Assembly: GCA_019059635.1 (NCBI GenBank)
Contig: JAGVRJ010000005.1
Location: 868,001-932,000 of the forward strand
Source: Proales similis
Lineage: Eukaryota > Rotifera > Eurotatoria > Ploima > Proalidae
Length of the DNA: 64,000 nt
Reading direction: 5' to 3'
A program made the translations under genes and the position numbers. Within the stretch, counting starts at the first letter, position 1. Every line of letters starts with the position of its first letter. Under the pieces are notes generated by a model. The model did no database searches. It saw only the letters and a list, made by a program, of their open reading frames with translations, and had not been told where the DNA came from. Shown in pieces: positions 22,321-34,619 of the stretch.

Positions 22321-23114
22321 CTTCAAATGTAAATCAGTTAATCAGGCAGCATCAAGCGAAGCAGCCAGCAAGCCTGTCCAACCTCTTGACATGCTGTCCG
22401 ATCAACAGTTTAAGGCAGTCTTTTGTCAGTTTTCTGAAATTCGCTGCTTTTCCCTTTAGACCACAGCCGAGTGTCTATGTATGTGTGTGTAAGTTTGTGT
22501 GTGTGTGTGTGTGTATATTCGCGAGTATATTCGTGCAAATCGCTCAACGTATTGAACAATTCCGATTTAAAACGAAGTATATTCTGCAACCTGAACGGCT
22601 GGCTCCGTCATCTTGACGGCGCAGTGTCGAGCGATTAGAATTTAAAATGAATTCTCGCTTATTTAAGTTGGTCAGAAGAGATTGGATGCTCTACTTTTTA
22701 GAACTAGAACAATTGCGAACGTCGCCACCTCACTTGTCAAAGCTGCTTTGTTTAACAGATTGAAACCGATCGGTGAGAAGAGGCTCGTGCGAATTCGCAC
22801 CAGCTCGGTCTCTCTCTACTCGCCTGATATTTAACTTGACATAAGCATGTGATTTGCCCATTTTGCCAAAAGAAAAATGGTTCGAGGCGAATGAGCAGAG
22901 CGCACGAAAATAAGCATCTTAATTATAATTTTTAAATTATTTGCGATTTGTTGCTTTCTAACTTGCGCGCTTACTCACTCGCTCGCTCGTTCATCCAACG
23001 CTCGAGTACTTGTGTAACCAAGGCAGGTTAGAACTAAATGTTAAATCAGGCGATACTTGGAGCGATTTTTCGACACGTTTGTTTGTGAATCAGACGAAGA
23101 TAAAGAGTTGACGC
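22321..23114. repeat. Intergenic/5' region with TG microsatellite
   Basis: Divergent region between the RanBP3-type gene and SPTLC1. It contains TG-rich sequence at about 22473-22514 and may hide the first exon of the RanBP3-type gene. Nothing else supported. Confidence 0.5.
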
Positions 23115-24979
23115 ATGAGCAGCTCGTTTACTTTTAGATCCGATTCTAGCATGGGCCTAACGCTCTTGGATCTTATACCTGACTATGTCAAGCATGCACC
23201 ATTCTACCATCTAGCCGTCGAGGGATTCCTTCTTGTCTGGATTCTTTGGCTTCTGCTTCGAAAGAGCTACAGTCCCAATGAAAAGGTCAAGCTCTCCGAG
23301 AAGGTAAGTCCATTTGAATCGACCATTTCTTCGGCCCGAGCGATTTCTAACCAGAATGCGTGGCCAGGAGAAAAAGGAGCTTTTGGACGAATGGAATCCA
23401 GAGCCTCTGGTTCCGGACTATGAGCCGGACGAGAATATAGTAAATCCAAGGATAGTCGAAGGGTAACTAGAATAGCTGCTCAATCTGAAAGATGAAGCCC
23501 AAGTTTAGCTCAAATTCGAAGGCCGGTGTCAAAGTACACGATTGTCGATGGCCAAGAGAGCCTCAATTTAGCATCCTACAATTTTTTGAATTTGATCGGC
23601 ACTCCGCAAATAAACGTGAGCGTCAAATCTTCAGCTTGGGAATTAGATCGGAAATGGCAATTCGTTTTTGAATAGGAAAGAGCAATTGAGACAATCAAAA
23701 AGTACGGAGTTGGTTCCTGTGGCCCGAGAGGATTCTACGGCACCATCGGTAAGTCAAGAGTTTGAGTGAGAAGCAAATGCTGATTCTAAATCGGAGCTGG
23801 ACGAAAACAAAGACGTTCATTTGGAGCTAGAGCACAAGTTTGCCGATTTCTTCAAGGTCGAAGAAGGGATCATCTACTCATACGGCTTCTCGACCATTGC
23901 CAGCGCAATTCCGGCCTACTCAAAGAGAGGCGACATAATATTCGCCGACGAGGGAGTGCACTTCGCCATTCAAAAAGGAATAGTTGCGTCCAGAAGCGAT
24001 GTCAGATATTTCAAGCACAACGACATCGATGACCTAGAGCGTCTGCTCAAGGAGCAAGAAGAGGCCGATAGAAAGAATCCAAAGAAGGCCAAGATTACTC
24101 GCCGATTCTTGGTGGTCGAAGGACTCTATTTGAATCATGGCGACATTTGTCCGCTGCCTCGTATGGTTGAGCTCAAGTACAAGTACAAGTACCGAATCTT
24201 CCTCGACGAATCAGTCTCGTTCGCCAGCATTGGCAAGACTGGCCGAGGTGTAACCGAATACTTCAACGTTCCAGTAAGTTAGAACCTATACGATCGAAAC
24301 CAGTTCGATTGCAGTCAAGCTTGTTTGCACAGAGAGAGAAAATCGACCTGATTTCGGGCAACATGGAAATGTCCCTGGGGTCAGTTGGTGGCTTTTGCGT
24401 TGGCAGCTCGTTTGTGGTTCAGCATCAAGTACTGAGTGGACAAGGCTACTGCTTCTCTGCGTCGCTTCCGCCATTGCTGGCTGTGGCTGCTCACGAAGCC
24501 CTGAACATAATCGAGTCAAAGCAAGAAGGTATTTAATCGGTCATTTCTTTCTTCCTTCCTCTAGCCTGCCAACATCTGCCTTTTTTTACATTCAGAGTTG
24601 TTCCCGAGGCTGCAAAAAGTCTGCGTCGACCTTCACAAACGATTGAAGAGCATAAATGGTTTGACAGTGGCCGGCGTGGACATTTCGCCCATAAAGCACA
24701 TTCGCTTAACTGTGGACAACTCGCAGGAAAGACTTGAGAAGATCGTCAAGTTCGTAAGTGAACGAGTTCAAGTCGGCTCTCTCACGTCCAATTAACTGTT
24801 GATGCCAAAAGGCTCAAAGCAAAGCGATCTCGTTGACGGTCGCTCGTTACCTTAAGGAAGAGAAATTTCCCATCAAGCCGAGCATTAGACTGGCTGTGAA
24901 CGTCGATTTGACCGACCAGGAAATGGACTGGCTTGTTCAAGTGCTCGAAGAAGCCATTGCTTCAATCGATAGCAATTAG
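23115..24979 (+). CDS. SPTLC1: Serine palmitoyltransferase subunit 1 (SPTLC1)
   Basis: Non-catalytic large subunit of the ER enzyme that condenses serine and palmitoyl-CoA, the first step of sphingolipid synthesis. Eight exons sum to 477 aa (human 473): 23115-23303, 23368-23462, 23522-23615, 23676-23748, 23813-24273, 24333-24528, 24596-24753, 24812-24979. An N-terminal membrane span ([18 protein letters not shown]) precedes the alpha-oxoamine synthase fold. Conserved blocks are [16 protein letters not shown] (keeping the Cys of human Cys133), [23 protein letters not shown] and [16 protein letters not shown]. The PLP-binding lysine of the catalytic subunit is absent, as expected for SPTLC1. 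The start could also be the second Met at 23151. Confidence 0.95.
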
Positions 24980-25484
24980 ATAAATTTTCTTCTCCAAGCA
25001 CCGAATACAGACAAAAGAATTCAAAAACGAACAAAAATTTAGGTTATTTTGCGCTTTTATATAAACCTGGGCCACTCTTCGAGTCGAAATTATTGATCGT
25101 GTGCTTTCCTCTCCTGATTATTGTTTGTTTTTTCTGCCTTACATTCTGACGCCCGGGAAAAAGAACATCGGACATGAAATAACTTTGACTTGTTTGAGAT
25201 AAACCGTTTGCTACAGAGCACTTTACACACAGAGCGCTCAAATTCCTCTAAACCTGGGCTAAACACAAACAAAAAGAAATAAATCTGAATCAGAAAACGG
25301 ACTTTTAAACTATTTGATCACTATTTGATTGCAGGCTCGAGCGAGCGGTTTAGTTCTGTTTGGTTTGCTTGCGTCTATTTGACTGTTGTGGATTGAATTT
25401 GCACGGCGAGTCGGAGGGAGCACTTTGAAATTCACAAAATTTTGAATATAAACAGGCGGCAGTTCAGGGAGGTCAACAACAAAG
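24980..25484. other. Intergenic between SPTLC1 and LSM8
   Basis: About 500 nt, AT-rich. Short open frames on the minus strand have no splice context or homology I recognise. Confidence 0.55.
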
Positions 25485-25945
25485 ATGTCGAACGTTCTCG
25501 AGGCTCTTGTCAATCGTAATACGCCAAACACTTTTAGTTTGCTAGCGGCGCTTAACGAGTTCGTTCCTTAGGCACTGTGAATGTAATTACGGCTGACGGG
25601 CGCGTGATATTGGTCTGGCATGCAAAACTCGATCTGTTCGAACCGAGCAGCTAATCGGCGTTCATTAATCAAAGGGCATCTTGCGAGGCTTCGATCAGCT
25701 GATAAATCTCATACTGGACGACAGTTTTGAAAGAGTCTTTTCTCCCACCGGGGTCGAACAAGTCAAACTCGGCGTATTCATCGTTCGTGGCGATAATGTG
25801 TAAGTAAGAATGATGCAGCCGACATGGCACTTTAATCCTTGCCACGTTTCTCAGGGCCGTTGTCGGCGAGGTTGACGAAGATCTGGACAAGCAATTTGAT
25901 CTCTCGCTTCTGAGAGCCGAACCGCTTCAGCAAATTGTTCATTAA
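25485..25945 (+). CDS. LSM8: U6 snRNA-associated Sm-like protein LSm8
   Basis: Subunit that defines the nuclear LSm2-8 ring, which binds the 3' end of U6 snRNA for splicing. Four exons give 95 aa (human 96): 25485-25515, 25572-25612, 25675-25799, 25855-25945. The Sm fold is complete: Sm1 with VITADGRVILGILRGFDQLIN, cut here by an intron, and Sm2 with VFIVRGDNVAVVGEVDE. The C-terminus ends RAEPLQQIVH, a tail specific to LSm8 rather than LSm1. Confidence 0.96.
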
Positions 25946-26565
25946 ATTGGCTTCTCTTTACAAAATGCTCAGCTCAGGCGACGAAGAACGTTCTCTTATT
26001 AACGAATAAAAAGGCACAGTTGGCAATCAATGTAAACCCGATCCTGCTTTAATTGACTCGGTCTTTCCGCTTGACGTCTGCTTCAGAGATTCAGAAAAAA
26101 GATTCAAACTGTTAGTTTAAAAGGTTTATTGAGCTTTGATGATGGTCTTGACGAAAGGAAATGTTGCCGCACAGAAATGAGCCGTTGCTTTTGTTAATTG
26201 TTTATTTGCGTGGTGTTTCTATGTACACAAACGGAGGTGGCGTCGGTGGCTGTTGGAATCGGGCTAATGCTATCGCGCAGCCGCCTTACAGCTCATTGTT
26301 GTACCACATTGTTGACGGTTGTTTCAACGCTAATGTCGACGGGAATACTAAAAGGCGAAGCGATTCGGATCGATTAAATTTCATTTCGACTGAGTTTAAT
26401 CAAATGGGGTTATGATTGAATGAGCAATTATGGTTTGAAAGAAAAAAATGTTATTTTGTCCGAACTCAGCCTCTTGACCGGCAGTCAATAGCCGATTGAG
26501 TTCAGACGAATTGAGCGTTTGAGGAGATGAGGTTATTATCAAATAAATGCCAAATTACATTCATT
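25946..26565. other. Convergent intergenic region
   Basis: About 620 nt between LSM8 (plus) and the kinase gene (minus). It holds both 3' ends and a TTTATT near 26120 that could be the kinase poly(A) signal. Nothing else supported. Confidence 0.5.
26005..26010 (+). terminator. Poly(A) signal of LSM8
   Basis: AATAAA about 60 nt after the LSM8 stop. Confidence 0.5.
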
Positions 26566-29112
26566 TCAGTTGAGTTTGCCTGTAGAGTCAGGCAAAGCCA
26601 AATTTTTTTACATTATCTACAAATGCGCTGCAAATTTGCGTTTTTTTGTTGGCCGGCACTTTGAATAAAATTTCAAATTCACTCACCTCGATCTGTTCGT
26701 CCGCTGCCGATGAACGAAGGCACGTAAGTGGAGTTTTTGTTGGCCGCGGAGCCATTCGAAGCGTTGATTCCATTGTTGCCCAGTGGTATTTTGATTGGCG
26801 ACTGACTCCAGCCGATGGTGCCCGATTTGTTCGCACTGTTCAGATTCAAATTGGCCACACTGTCCCTCTTGGCGCTTGGCAAAAACCGTGATCGTCGCGT
26901 GTTAAACTCGTTTCTGTTCGAATCGTCTCGAAGAAAAGAAGGCTCGTGGTCAATCCCGAAAAAGTTGTTGCCCTTCTGATTTGTGTCCTTGTTTCGGAAC
27001 AACTCGTAGTACTTGTTGGTCTCGTTGGTCGTCGCCTTACTCAGGCTCGGATTCGTTCTGGATATTATCGGACTGTTCGAGCGGCTGATTGAAAACTCTT
27101 CGTTTAAAAGCTCTTCGATTGTGCTCTTTTTGTCTAATTTGCCGCCCACCGGTGCTCTATTTTGATTACCGCCCGGATTATTGGGCTTGAGTCGATTGCG
27201 TGTGTTGAACGAATCGTTGGCAACCACTTTTCTTGTGGTTGTGGTATTATCCGCGTCGAAAAGCTCATCGAGAAGGCTCTTCTTGCTCGGCCTTGACGTA
27301 TTGTTTATACCATTGTGCTGCAATGGCTTGTTGGCGAGCCCGAGGTTTTGATTTTGCTGCCCGGCGCCGGTTTTGTTCGCGCCCGGATTTCGACTATTGC
27401 TCTTCATCGAGTCATTGAACGAGTTGAACAAGTCGTCGAACTTCTTCTTTTGCGCGCTGCTGTCTATTTTTTCGTTTTTAGAAGGCTCTACGATCGAATT
27501 CTTGCGCCCAATCGCGTTAGAATTTTTTATTGTGCTTGTGTGTGTCTGATTGCTCGACTGGACCGGCTTTGCGGTCGGACTGGCTTGAAACATGTCCGCA
27601 AATATAGGATCGCCTCTGAACTGGGCAAACAACGAGTCCTTCAGCTCGTTTTGAGTAATTTGGCTCGGCACCGGTTTCTTCGCGTTTTGATTTGCCGCGT
27701 TCGGTTTGTTCGTTCTCTTCTCTTCGCCACTTACTTTCTCCGCTTCGCGCAGCATTTCATCAATATCGAGCGACTCTTTTAACGCGTCGTTTTTCGCTTT
27801 GTAGTTGCCGTTTTCCTCATTTTTGATCAGCATCTCCGACTCTTGAATCAAATCGTTTATGTCCTGCGATTCTTTGAAGCTAGTTGTCTGATTTGCAACT
27901 GGACGAGAAGGGGCCAAAGAAGGAGCAGTTTCTTGCAAGCCGGCGAAATAGGGATGGCTCAAGCACTGTTTTTTTTTCAACGTTTCATTTTCGTCTCAGA
28001 ACACGTGTTTAAGGTGAAAACAATTTACCTGAGCCGCAGTAGGACGTCTTTTGGGCTCCCAGTTAAGCATTTGTTCTATCAAATTGATGCCTTCTTTGCC
28101 AGCACTCGTGATTATGGTGTGCAAGTCGACTTTGACAAACCGTTGCCATCTGAAGTTCATTTTGGCGGCGAGCGCCATCCCCTCGGGCCACTCTTCCTAT
28201 TGAATAAATTAGAAAATGCGCTGCGGAGAGTGTTCATTAGGCGGCTGACTTTTGATGGGGTGCCCAATATGCTGCAGATTCTGCTCAATTGGTCCAGCTC
28301 TGATTTGCCCGGAAATAGAGGGCGCAAGTTGTAACATTCAGCACCGATGCATCCGATTGCCCAGAGGTCGATCGACGGTCCGTAATAGGTTGACCGCAGC
28401 AAAAGCTCGGGGCTACGATACCATCTAGTTGACACGTAGTCTGTGTATGGTGGCCTTGAACGAATCTCTCTGGCCAGGCCGAAGTCCGCGATTTTAATTT
28501 GCTCTGCTCCGTTGCAGAGCAAGTTCTCTGGTTTGAGATCGCGGTGGAAAAATCCTTTTTTGGTCGACGGAGATTGGCTTAGATTTGAGCTGAGCGCCGA
28601 CACACACTCAATCTTACCATTTTTGTGCATGTAGCTAAGACCTTGAAGAACTTGAAAGAGTATGTTGCGCACGGTCTGCTCGGGGAATAGATGATTCCTG
28701 CGCAACAAAAAATCATGAGCAGAATAAATTGAATTAATTTCAAGCAGCCTCAAGGCCGAATCGAACCTACCGGCTTTTGATCAATTCATACAAATTCTCG
28801 TTCATAAACTCAAACATCATGTAGAGGTTGTTCTCTTCTCTGATCACTTCTTTGAGTCGGATCACGTTCGGATGTTGAATTCGCTGCAGCGACTTGACCT
28901 CGCGCAAGTTGACGCACTCTTCCCACGAGTAGTATTTCTTCTTCATCCTGTTCATGACCAGGAGACTTGAGACCGGAGGATGGAACTTGCTAAAGAAGAT
29001 GCTTTACTCACCGTTTGACGGCAAGCTTCTCACCGCTCGTCTTGTCGATCGCAAGCATAACGCTTCCGAAGTTTCCATCGCCGAGCTGTTTAACTATTGT
29101 GTACTTTTCCAT
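26566..29112 (-). CDS. MAK/ICK family ciliary protein kinase
   Basis: Ser/Thr kinase of the RCK group, which controls cilium length and intraflagellar transport in animals. Exons: 29112-29012, 28947-28771, 28697-28618, 28554-28250, 28196-28029, 27965-26687 and probably a last 14-nt coding exon 26579-26566. The kinase domain covers about residues 4-285: Gly loop LGDGNFGSV, catalytic Lys in [25 protein letters not shown] (diagnostic for ICK/MAK), [17 protein letters not shown] and the TDY activation motif in [16 protein letters not shown]. The remaining ~420 residues are disordered and Asn/Ser-rich. They carry five short acidic-hydrophobic repeats (such as [27 protein letters not shown]). The C-terminal end is the weakest part of the model. 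MAK and ICK cannot be separated. Confidence 0.92.
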
Positions 29113-30628
29113 GCTTGATATCACCAACTAATCCTGATCAGTAAAAACGAGGCCTCATAATTATTCGTGCGTTTAAATGCCGGTCCTCGCTTCTCTAAAG
29201 AGGCCAAAACAACAAAAGTGAGCAACTGGACTCTGCTGCTAAACTCATTGACTTGAGATGAAAAAACCGGGCTAGCTAGTTAAACCCGGCTAGTTATAAG
29301 ATCGGACTCAGTCAACTGACTAGCTTGCTCTGCTGATTCAAATAAGCTGAAGCGTTGGAAATTTATTCACTTTGTGTTTGCGTTTTCCTTTTGTCGCATT
29401 TGATAGTTAGTCGAAAAGATTAGACGGTTGCCAAGAACCGAGCAACAAGCGATCTCGCTTATCTCTGCCCTATTGAGAGCCTTTTACAAAATAGAAAAAT
29501 ACTTATCAACGCTAAGAAGAGAGCAGGCACCAGTATTGATGAAAACGAAGAGAACGACAAATGTGAACTGTTGCCTTGCCAGTATTATGAGAACGTAACT
29601 GTTAGGGAATGCGCTTATGAGCGCATGAGCTAGAATAACATTCAAATGCGCTTGCCTTCGAAACGGCGTTGTGGCAAAATTTTGATCATTCTCGTTCAAG
29701 AATAGAGCTATTGGGCCGGCCTCAACAGGCGTGCGTGCGAACATAATTTATATAAAGAGCCTAGCGGAGCGACAAGCTCGCGCTCGACGGGACCGCGTTT
29801 GAATCAAGTCGGAGCGAAATAAATTAGTTCTGGTTGGTTGTATTGGTCCGCATGTCGGTGAAGCCTTGCAATATAAATAGGAAAATTGGAGTCATTTTGA
29901 TGGACGTTGCCATGGCAACCATATGCAAAACAACAAAATAAATAAATTAACTGCACACAGGCCCGTAGTTTCTCTCTCTCTCTCTCTCTCTCTTTTTCAA
30001 CTCTCTGTTCGCACTGACGACAACGCTTGTGTGTGCGTGTGTGTGTTTGCATCGGGCAATGTGAGAATCGTTTTTTTTTAGAGCGATCAAATTTATTCGC
30101 CCAGTTTGAAAATACGTCAAATGAATAGGCAAAATAAAATGTTTGCTTTTTTCGGAGCTATCAAGTGTCTTGGCTGAAACTCAAAGCTGAAGTGAAGTGA
30201 AAAGTAGCAATCGGAAACGAAAGGAATTCAACACCGGGCTGGAATGAGCGAGGTTGGTGGTGCCGTAGGGTCTCAGCGTCAAGTCTAGACCGGTTATTGG
30301 TTTGTCTCGGCAAACGTGAGCTAGATTAGAGAATTGGGCTAGAGAAGCCCAAGCTCGTCCGTCATATCCCTTCCCTATTCATCAAACATGTACCAATTGG
30401 CTGAGTTGAGCTAATTAAGCGGCGATTGCACGCGGGAAGGAGGCGAGACGGGAGCGGACAAATCGAAGAAATTTGTTCAAAAATGATTTTATTCTGATAA
30501 AACCTGTCTCGTGCGAGACCATAATATAAATTATACTTTGAGCGTGTTCGATTTTTTTTTGCGAATGTACATGAGAGTAGAAGTGTAATTGAGACGCGCT
30601 TGGTTTGCTGCAGCGTGTGAGAATGAAT
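29113..30628. repeat. Intergenic with TC and TG microsatellites
   Basis: About 1.5 kb between the kinase start and the Galpha-i stop, both minus strand. A pure (TC) run at about 29970-29993 is followed by TG-rich sequence near 30028-30048. A TATATAAAG at about 29748 has no gene beside it on the plus strand. No gene supported. Confidence 0.5.
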
Positions 30629-31711
30629 TTAGAAAAGGCCACAGTCGCGTAGGTTATTCTTGATTATTACATCAGTGGCGCTGTCGAACACGAATTGAAT
30701 GTTCTGCGTGTCGGTGGCGCACGTAAAGTGATAGTAAATCTGTTTGCTCTCAGGTGATTTGTTCAATTCGACAAATTTACGCGCGACGAACATTGACGCC
30801 TGCTCGTAAGTGTTTGGTCCGTCGTAGTCGGGAAAGCAGACGCTCAGTGGCGAGCATTTTAGCTTTTCGGCGAATAGATCGCGTTTGTTCAGGAACAAGA
30901 TTATCGACGTGTCCACGAACCATTTGTTGTTGCAAATCGACTCGAACAGTTTCATGCTCTCACGCATTCGATTCATTTCCTCGTCTTCGGCAAGCACCAG
31001 ATCGTATTCGCTGAGCGCCACGCAAAATATGATGGCCGTCACTCCTTCAAAGCAGTGGATCCATTTCTTGCGCTCTGACCTCTGTCCGCCGACATCGAGC
31101 ATTTTGATGTGCAGATTCTTGTAGGTGAAATGTGTCTCCACAATTCCGGTAGTCTTTACTCGAGTTCGCAGCACATCTTGCTCGGTGGGAACATAAGTGC
31201 TGGCCGAGATGCGATCCAATGCGTTCAGATAATAAGGAGCCGAGTCGTTTAGCTGATACTCACGAGAGCGAGCAAAGCACTCTTGAACGCCCTTGTCACG
31301 CCAGAGGCGCTTCATGACCGCGCCGAGCTCGCCCGGCAGCTCGTCGCTCTCCTCCACTGTGTTGGCCAGAGCGAACAGTTTTTTGGCGTCTTCTACTCGC
31401 TCTGGATCGGCCAGGCCGATTTTGAGTTGGCCCATCGCTCTGATTATGGCTATCAGGGATTGAATTGTGTTGCTAAACACAATGGGCCGATATTGAAGGC
31501 ACTCGTCACGAGTGTAGCCTTTCTCGTGGATAATCTTCATCTGTTTGACAATTGTGCTCTTGCCCGACTCGCCGGCGCCCAGCAGCAGCAGTTTTACTTC
31601 GCTGGCCGCCTTGGCCGCGTCCATTTTCAGCTGCTTGTCGATCGCTTCTGAGCGCGACTTGCTTGTCACTCCGCTTCCGCCATCCCGCTCGTTTGAATGC
31701 ACACAGCCCAT
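30629..31711 (-). CDS. GNAI: Heterotrimeric G-protein alpha subunit, Gi class, intronless
   Basis: GTP-binding switch protein coupling receptors to adenylyl cyclase and other effectors at the plasma membrane. One uninterrupted exon encodes 360 aa (usual Galpha-i 354). MGC at the N-terminus provides myristoyl and palmitoyl sites. G-box motifs are all present: [21 protein letters not shown] (the switch arginine), [12 protein letters not shown] (GTPase Gln), FLNKRDLF and TCATDT. The C-terminus NNLRDCGLF is the Gi/o receptor-contact tail with the conserved Cys at -4. About six extra residues sit in the N-terminal helix ([12 protein letters not shown]). Galpha genes normally have several introns and neighbouring genes here are intron-rich, so a retrocopy that kept all functional motifs is possible. 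Confidence 0.96.
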   Translation of the reverse strand: MGCVHSNERDGGSGVTSKSRSEAIDKQLKMDAAKAASEVKLLLLGAGESGKSTIVKQMKIIHEKGYTRDECLQYRPIVFSNTIQSLIAIIRAMGQLKIGLADPERVEDAKKLFALANTVEESDELPGELGAVMKRLWRDKGVQECFARSREYQLNDSAPYYLNALDRISASTYVPTEQDVLRTRVKTTGIVETHFTYKNLHIKMLDVGGQRSERKKWIHCFEGVTAIIFCVALSEYDLVLAEDEEMNRMRESMKLFESICNNKWFVDTSIILFLNKRDLFAEKLKCSPLSVCFPDYDGPNTYEQASMFVARKFVELNKSPESKQIYYHFTCATDTQNIQFVFDSATDVIIKNNLRDCGLF

Positions 31712-32251
31712 GGTCGCCTTACTCGAGCTATTTTCTAAACGAGCGCCAGAAATTCGTCAATTTCTTGATTCATTGATGAGCGACGCTAAAACGAAACGAA
31801 AAAATGGTCGTGCGATGACCCAATGCCTTGTTGAGAATTGTTGTTGACTTGGCCGCTGTTGTGTGCGCTCGGACATAAGAACTAAATTTTGCCTCCGTTT
31901 GGCGTGTGCGTGTGTGCTGTGATTTAAGTCTTGCGTTGATATGATCGCTTGACCCGCCTTTGTTGACATGACAGTTCTCTTTGTCCGCTAACAAGCCAAT
32001 CGGGTTTGTGGTTCTTGTTTGTCTGTATGTGAGCAATTAGGACCTCGCCCCCGCACACATACACACCTTGTGTTCAATCAGCTGCCAAACACACTGAGCT
32101 TTTGCTTCGCTTGATATTTTCATTCAGGTCAATTAACAACAGTTGTGTCTTTCTACGTTCAACAAGTCTGGGCATTGCACAGTGGTTCGCAGTCACTGTT
32201 TGACAAGCGAAATTTATTTTCAACTCATTTCCAAATCGATACGAAGCAAAC
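31712..32251. other. Intergenic upstream of Galpha-i
   Basis: About 540 nt between the Galpha-i start and the ZP gene stop, both minus strand. An acceptor-like AAATAG lies just upstream of the Galpha-i ATG, so a non-coding first exon could be here. No coding feature. Confidence 0.45.
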
Positions 32252-34619
32252 TTAAATAAATAAAACGAAACCGATGGCCGTCAAAATGTTTACAAACGAG
32301 ACGAAGCGATAAACAAAAGAGCCGCTCGAACCGCTGGCCTGGCTGAGACCTTTCAAGACTGTCTGCTCAGTCCGCTGTGGTTGGTCTGTGAGCTTGATTG
32401 GACCCAGTTTAAGAACGTGAGGACAGCGAGTCGACTGTCTTATTGAATAGATCCTCTCTGCCTCCTCTCTGATCGATCTATTGTTCGCCAAAAAGACCAG
32501 CTCGTCCTCGCTCAGCCTTTGGTAGCCTTTCGCACCACTGTTTTCGTTGTACTCATGTGCTGCTTGGCATCGATTGGTCAGCTTGCTGCATGTCTCAAAG
32601 CTTGAATAAATATCGTTCTCGTCGCTCGCGTCCGTGCATATTTGCGGATAACAAAGTAGATACAAATTGTTCAATTTCGACTGAAAGAAATAATTGGACG
32701 CGTAGAACGAAAAGAGAATTGAGTTCTTTGACGATGGCAGATTGAAGAATTGAACTCGGTTGCGGGGACATCTGAAATGAAACGAAAGGTTGAGTGCGGT
32801 GCGTCTCAGCTCTGGCCGTCTGCATTTTGCTTACCCTTCTGAGACCAGAACTTGCTGAATGCCCGACTCCTCATCGGCCGAGTTTGATAGAACGCATCGG
32901 CTAATAGTCAAATGAAAGTATTGAAGTTTGTTCTTGATTTGCTCGATCTCTTGAAGCTTGGACGAATATTCAACAGAGAACTTGACAAATAGCTGCTGAT
33001 CTTGACTGGCCGCTTCGCCCTGCTCCACTTTTAGCTCGTTAATGAAGAATTCGTCTTCGTACAATCTCATGCTAGAATTTGCTTTGCCAGTCAAATTTGA
33101 GTCAAATTTTAAAGAGAACTCTGACCGCATACCTCAAAGCGAGCAGTTTGACCAGACACGGCAGCTGAGAGTTGACACTTGACTCGATTGGCGCAGCTCC
33201 ACTCTCACTCTGGGCGCCTGGCTTTTTCAGGCGGCACTCGAATGTTCTCAGCAATTGATCAAAGCCATTCTGACTAGTGAAAAACAAACGATTCGAATAG
33301 ACGATCCACTCGTTTGATTCCTAGAATGGGTCCGCCGTTCAAACCGAACAAAGCTAGAATAAAACAAAATTTCACAACGCACCGTTCTCTGAGTCATGCA
33401 GTGAGCGTACGGCACACGCAAGAGCGTATGCGATCGATTAAGACCTTGAACAGCGCAGCGAGACTGCTTGTCGTTCACATAGAACTCGGTGGGCTGAATT
33501 TTCAGCTGCCGAGCGAGTCCTTTGTAAATTTGAATGTCCATGAAGTTATTCTGACACACGTGCTCGAGTGCGTTGAGGTCGCAATAAACGCCGTAAAAGA
33601 ACTCGCCGCATTCGCATGTGAAGCGCAGCGGTTCGAGCAGATAGCATTCACCATTGTTGTTGCACGGATTGAACGGACACTTCTGGGCCAGTTTGACTTC
33701 GTTCGGTCGCAAAGTGGTCGATATTTCATTCGGCTGCGTAAACAAGCCCGGCTCCAGATTCCATTTGTTCGAGTCGGCCTCCTCGTACTTGCCGTCTACT
33801 ACTCGTTTCGTGCTCTCTTCGTTCGATTTCTCCTCTTCTTGACCTTTGAATATTGAACCTTCGTTTAGGTGAATGGCTTAAGCATCAAGGCGAGCAACGT
33901 CCGAGTGGAAAAATTTACTTACGCTCACACAATAGCTCGTAATAGGTAACTGCAGTGTTTTCTACGAAATTCTCGCCCGCACTCTCAATGGTCTGGTTGC
34001 TCAGAACGCAGTAGTCAATGCGTCGTGTGAGCCGCTTGCTTCGTCTCGCCTCTGCCTGATCGTTAAATGAGAACGAGGCGCAGATCTCGGCCCTTTCTGC
34101 CTTTATAAGCCGATCTGATGCCGAACACTCCGAGTGCCAATGCTCGAAAGAAGTGCAGTCGAACTTGAAGCCGTTTCTCACTGTTGTGTTCAAGCACAGA
34201 TTCAAGCAGTTCTCTTTGTTGATCCACTTTTTGTAAATTAGATTGAAACTTCGAATGGACATGCCGACGTGCGCCTCGAGACACTGACTCTTGACCACAG
34301 TGGGCGCGAAATGCATTGAAAGCGGCCGATTTGAACGAGACGAGTCTGAGATGCATTGATTTTCTCGCTCGCTGTCGCAATCACATCTATAGGCTCTTAT
34401 GAACTCGGCACGAACTCGTTTCGGATAATTAAAGTCAATTTGACTGCAGTTTGTGATTCGATGATAATTGGCGCCGTTGATTCTTATCGGACACAAAGGA
34501 CATGCGTCCGAGAGCTGTGCTCCTGCAAGTGCGTAGGCGTTCTGTGAAATCAGCAAACTGACCAGCAGGAGAAGGTAAGCGCTAATCTGCTGCTGCTTTA
34601 AAGTAGAAATCAACTCCAT
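32252..34619 (-). CDS. PAN-EGF-ZP membrane-anchored apical matrix protein
   Basis: Extracellular matrix type protein. ZP domains polymerise into filaments on apical surfaces (cuticle, egg coat, sensory caps). Five exons sum to 705 aa: 34619-33923, 33858-33383, 33320-33133, 33071-32835, 32771-32252. Order of domains: signal peptide (1-31, AYLLLLVSLLISQNAYA); a Cys-rich N-terminal part with a PAN/apple-like unit (ENCLNLCLNTTV, FKFDCTSFEHWHSEC, CVLSNQTIESA); one EGF domain (CPFNPCNNNGECYLLEPL, TCECGEFFYGVYCD); a bipartite ZP domain (ZP-N from CQNNFMDIQIYKG, ZP-C with LTISRCVLSNS and GCPRNRVQFF); and a hydrophobic C-terminus (FVSFVNILTAIGFVLFI). I saw no clear dibasic release site between ZP and the anchor. 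Several NxS/T sites suggest glycosylation. The specific orthologue is not identified. Confidence 0.87.

Noticed and set aside
22591-22611. ATG with a following GT as the first exon of the RanBP3-type gene
   Set aside because: The donor is phase 0 but the next supported exon begins in phase 1, so it was left out of the gene model.
29484-29744. Minus-strand open frame with hydrophobic segments upstream of the kinase
   Set aside because: No signal or domain signature, no splice context and no poly(A) or promoter arrangement that supports a gene.
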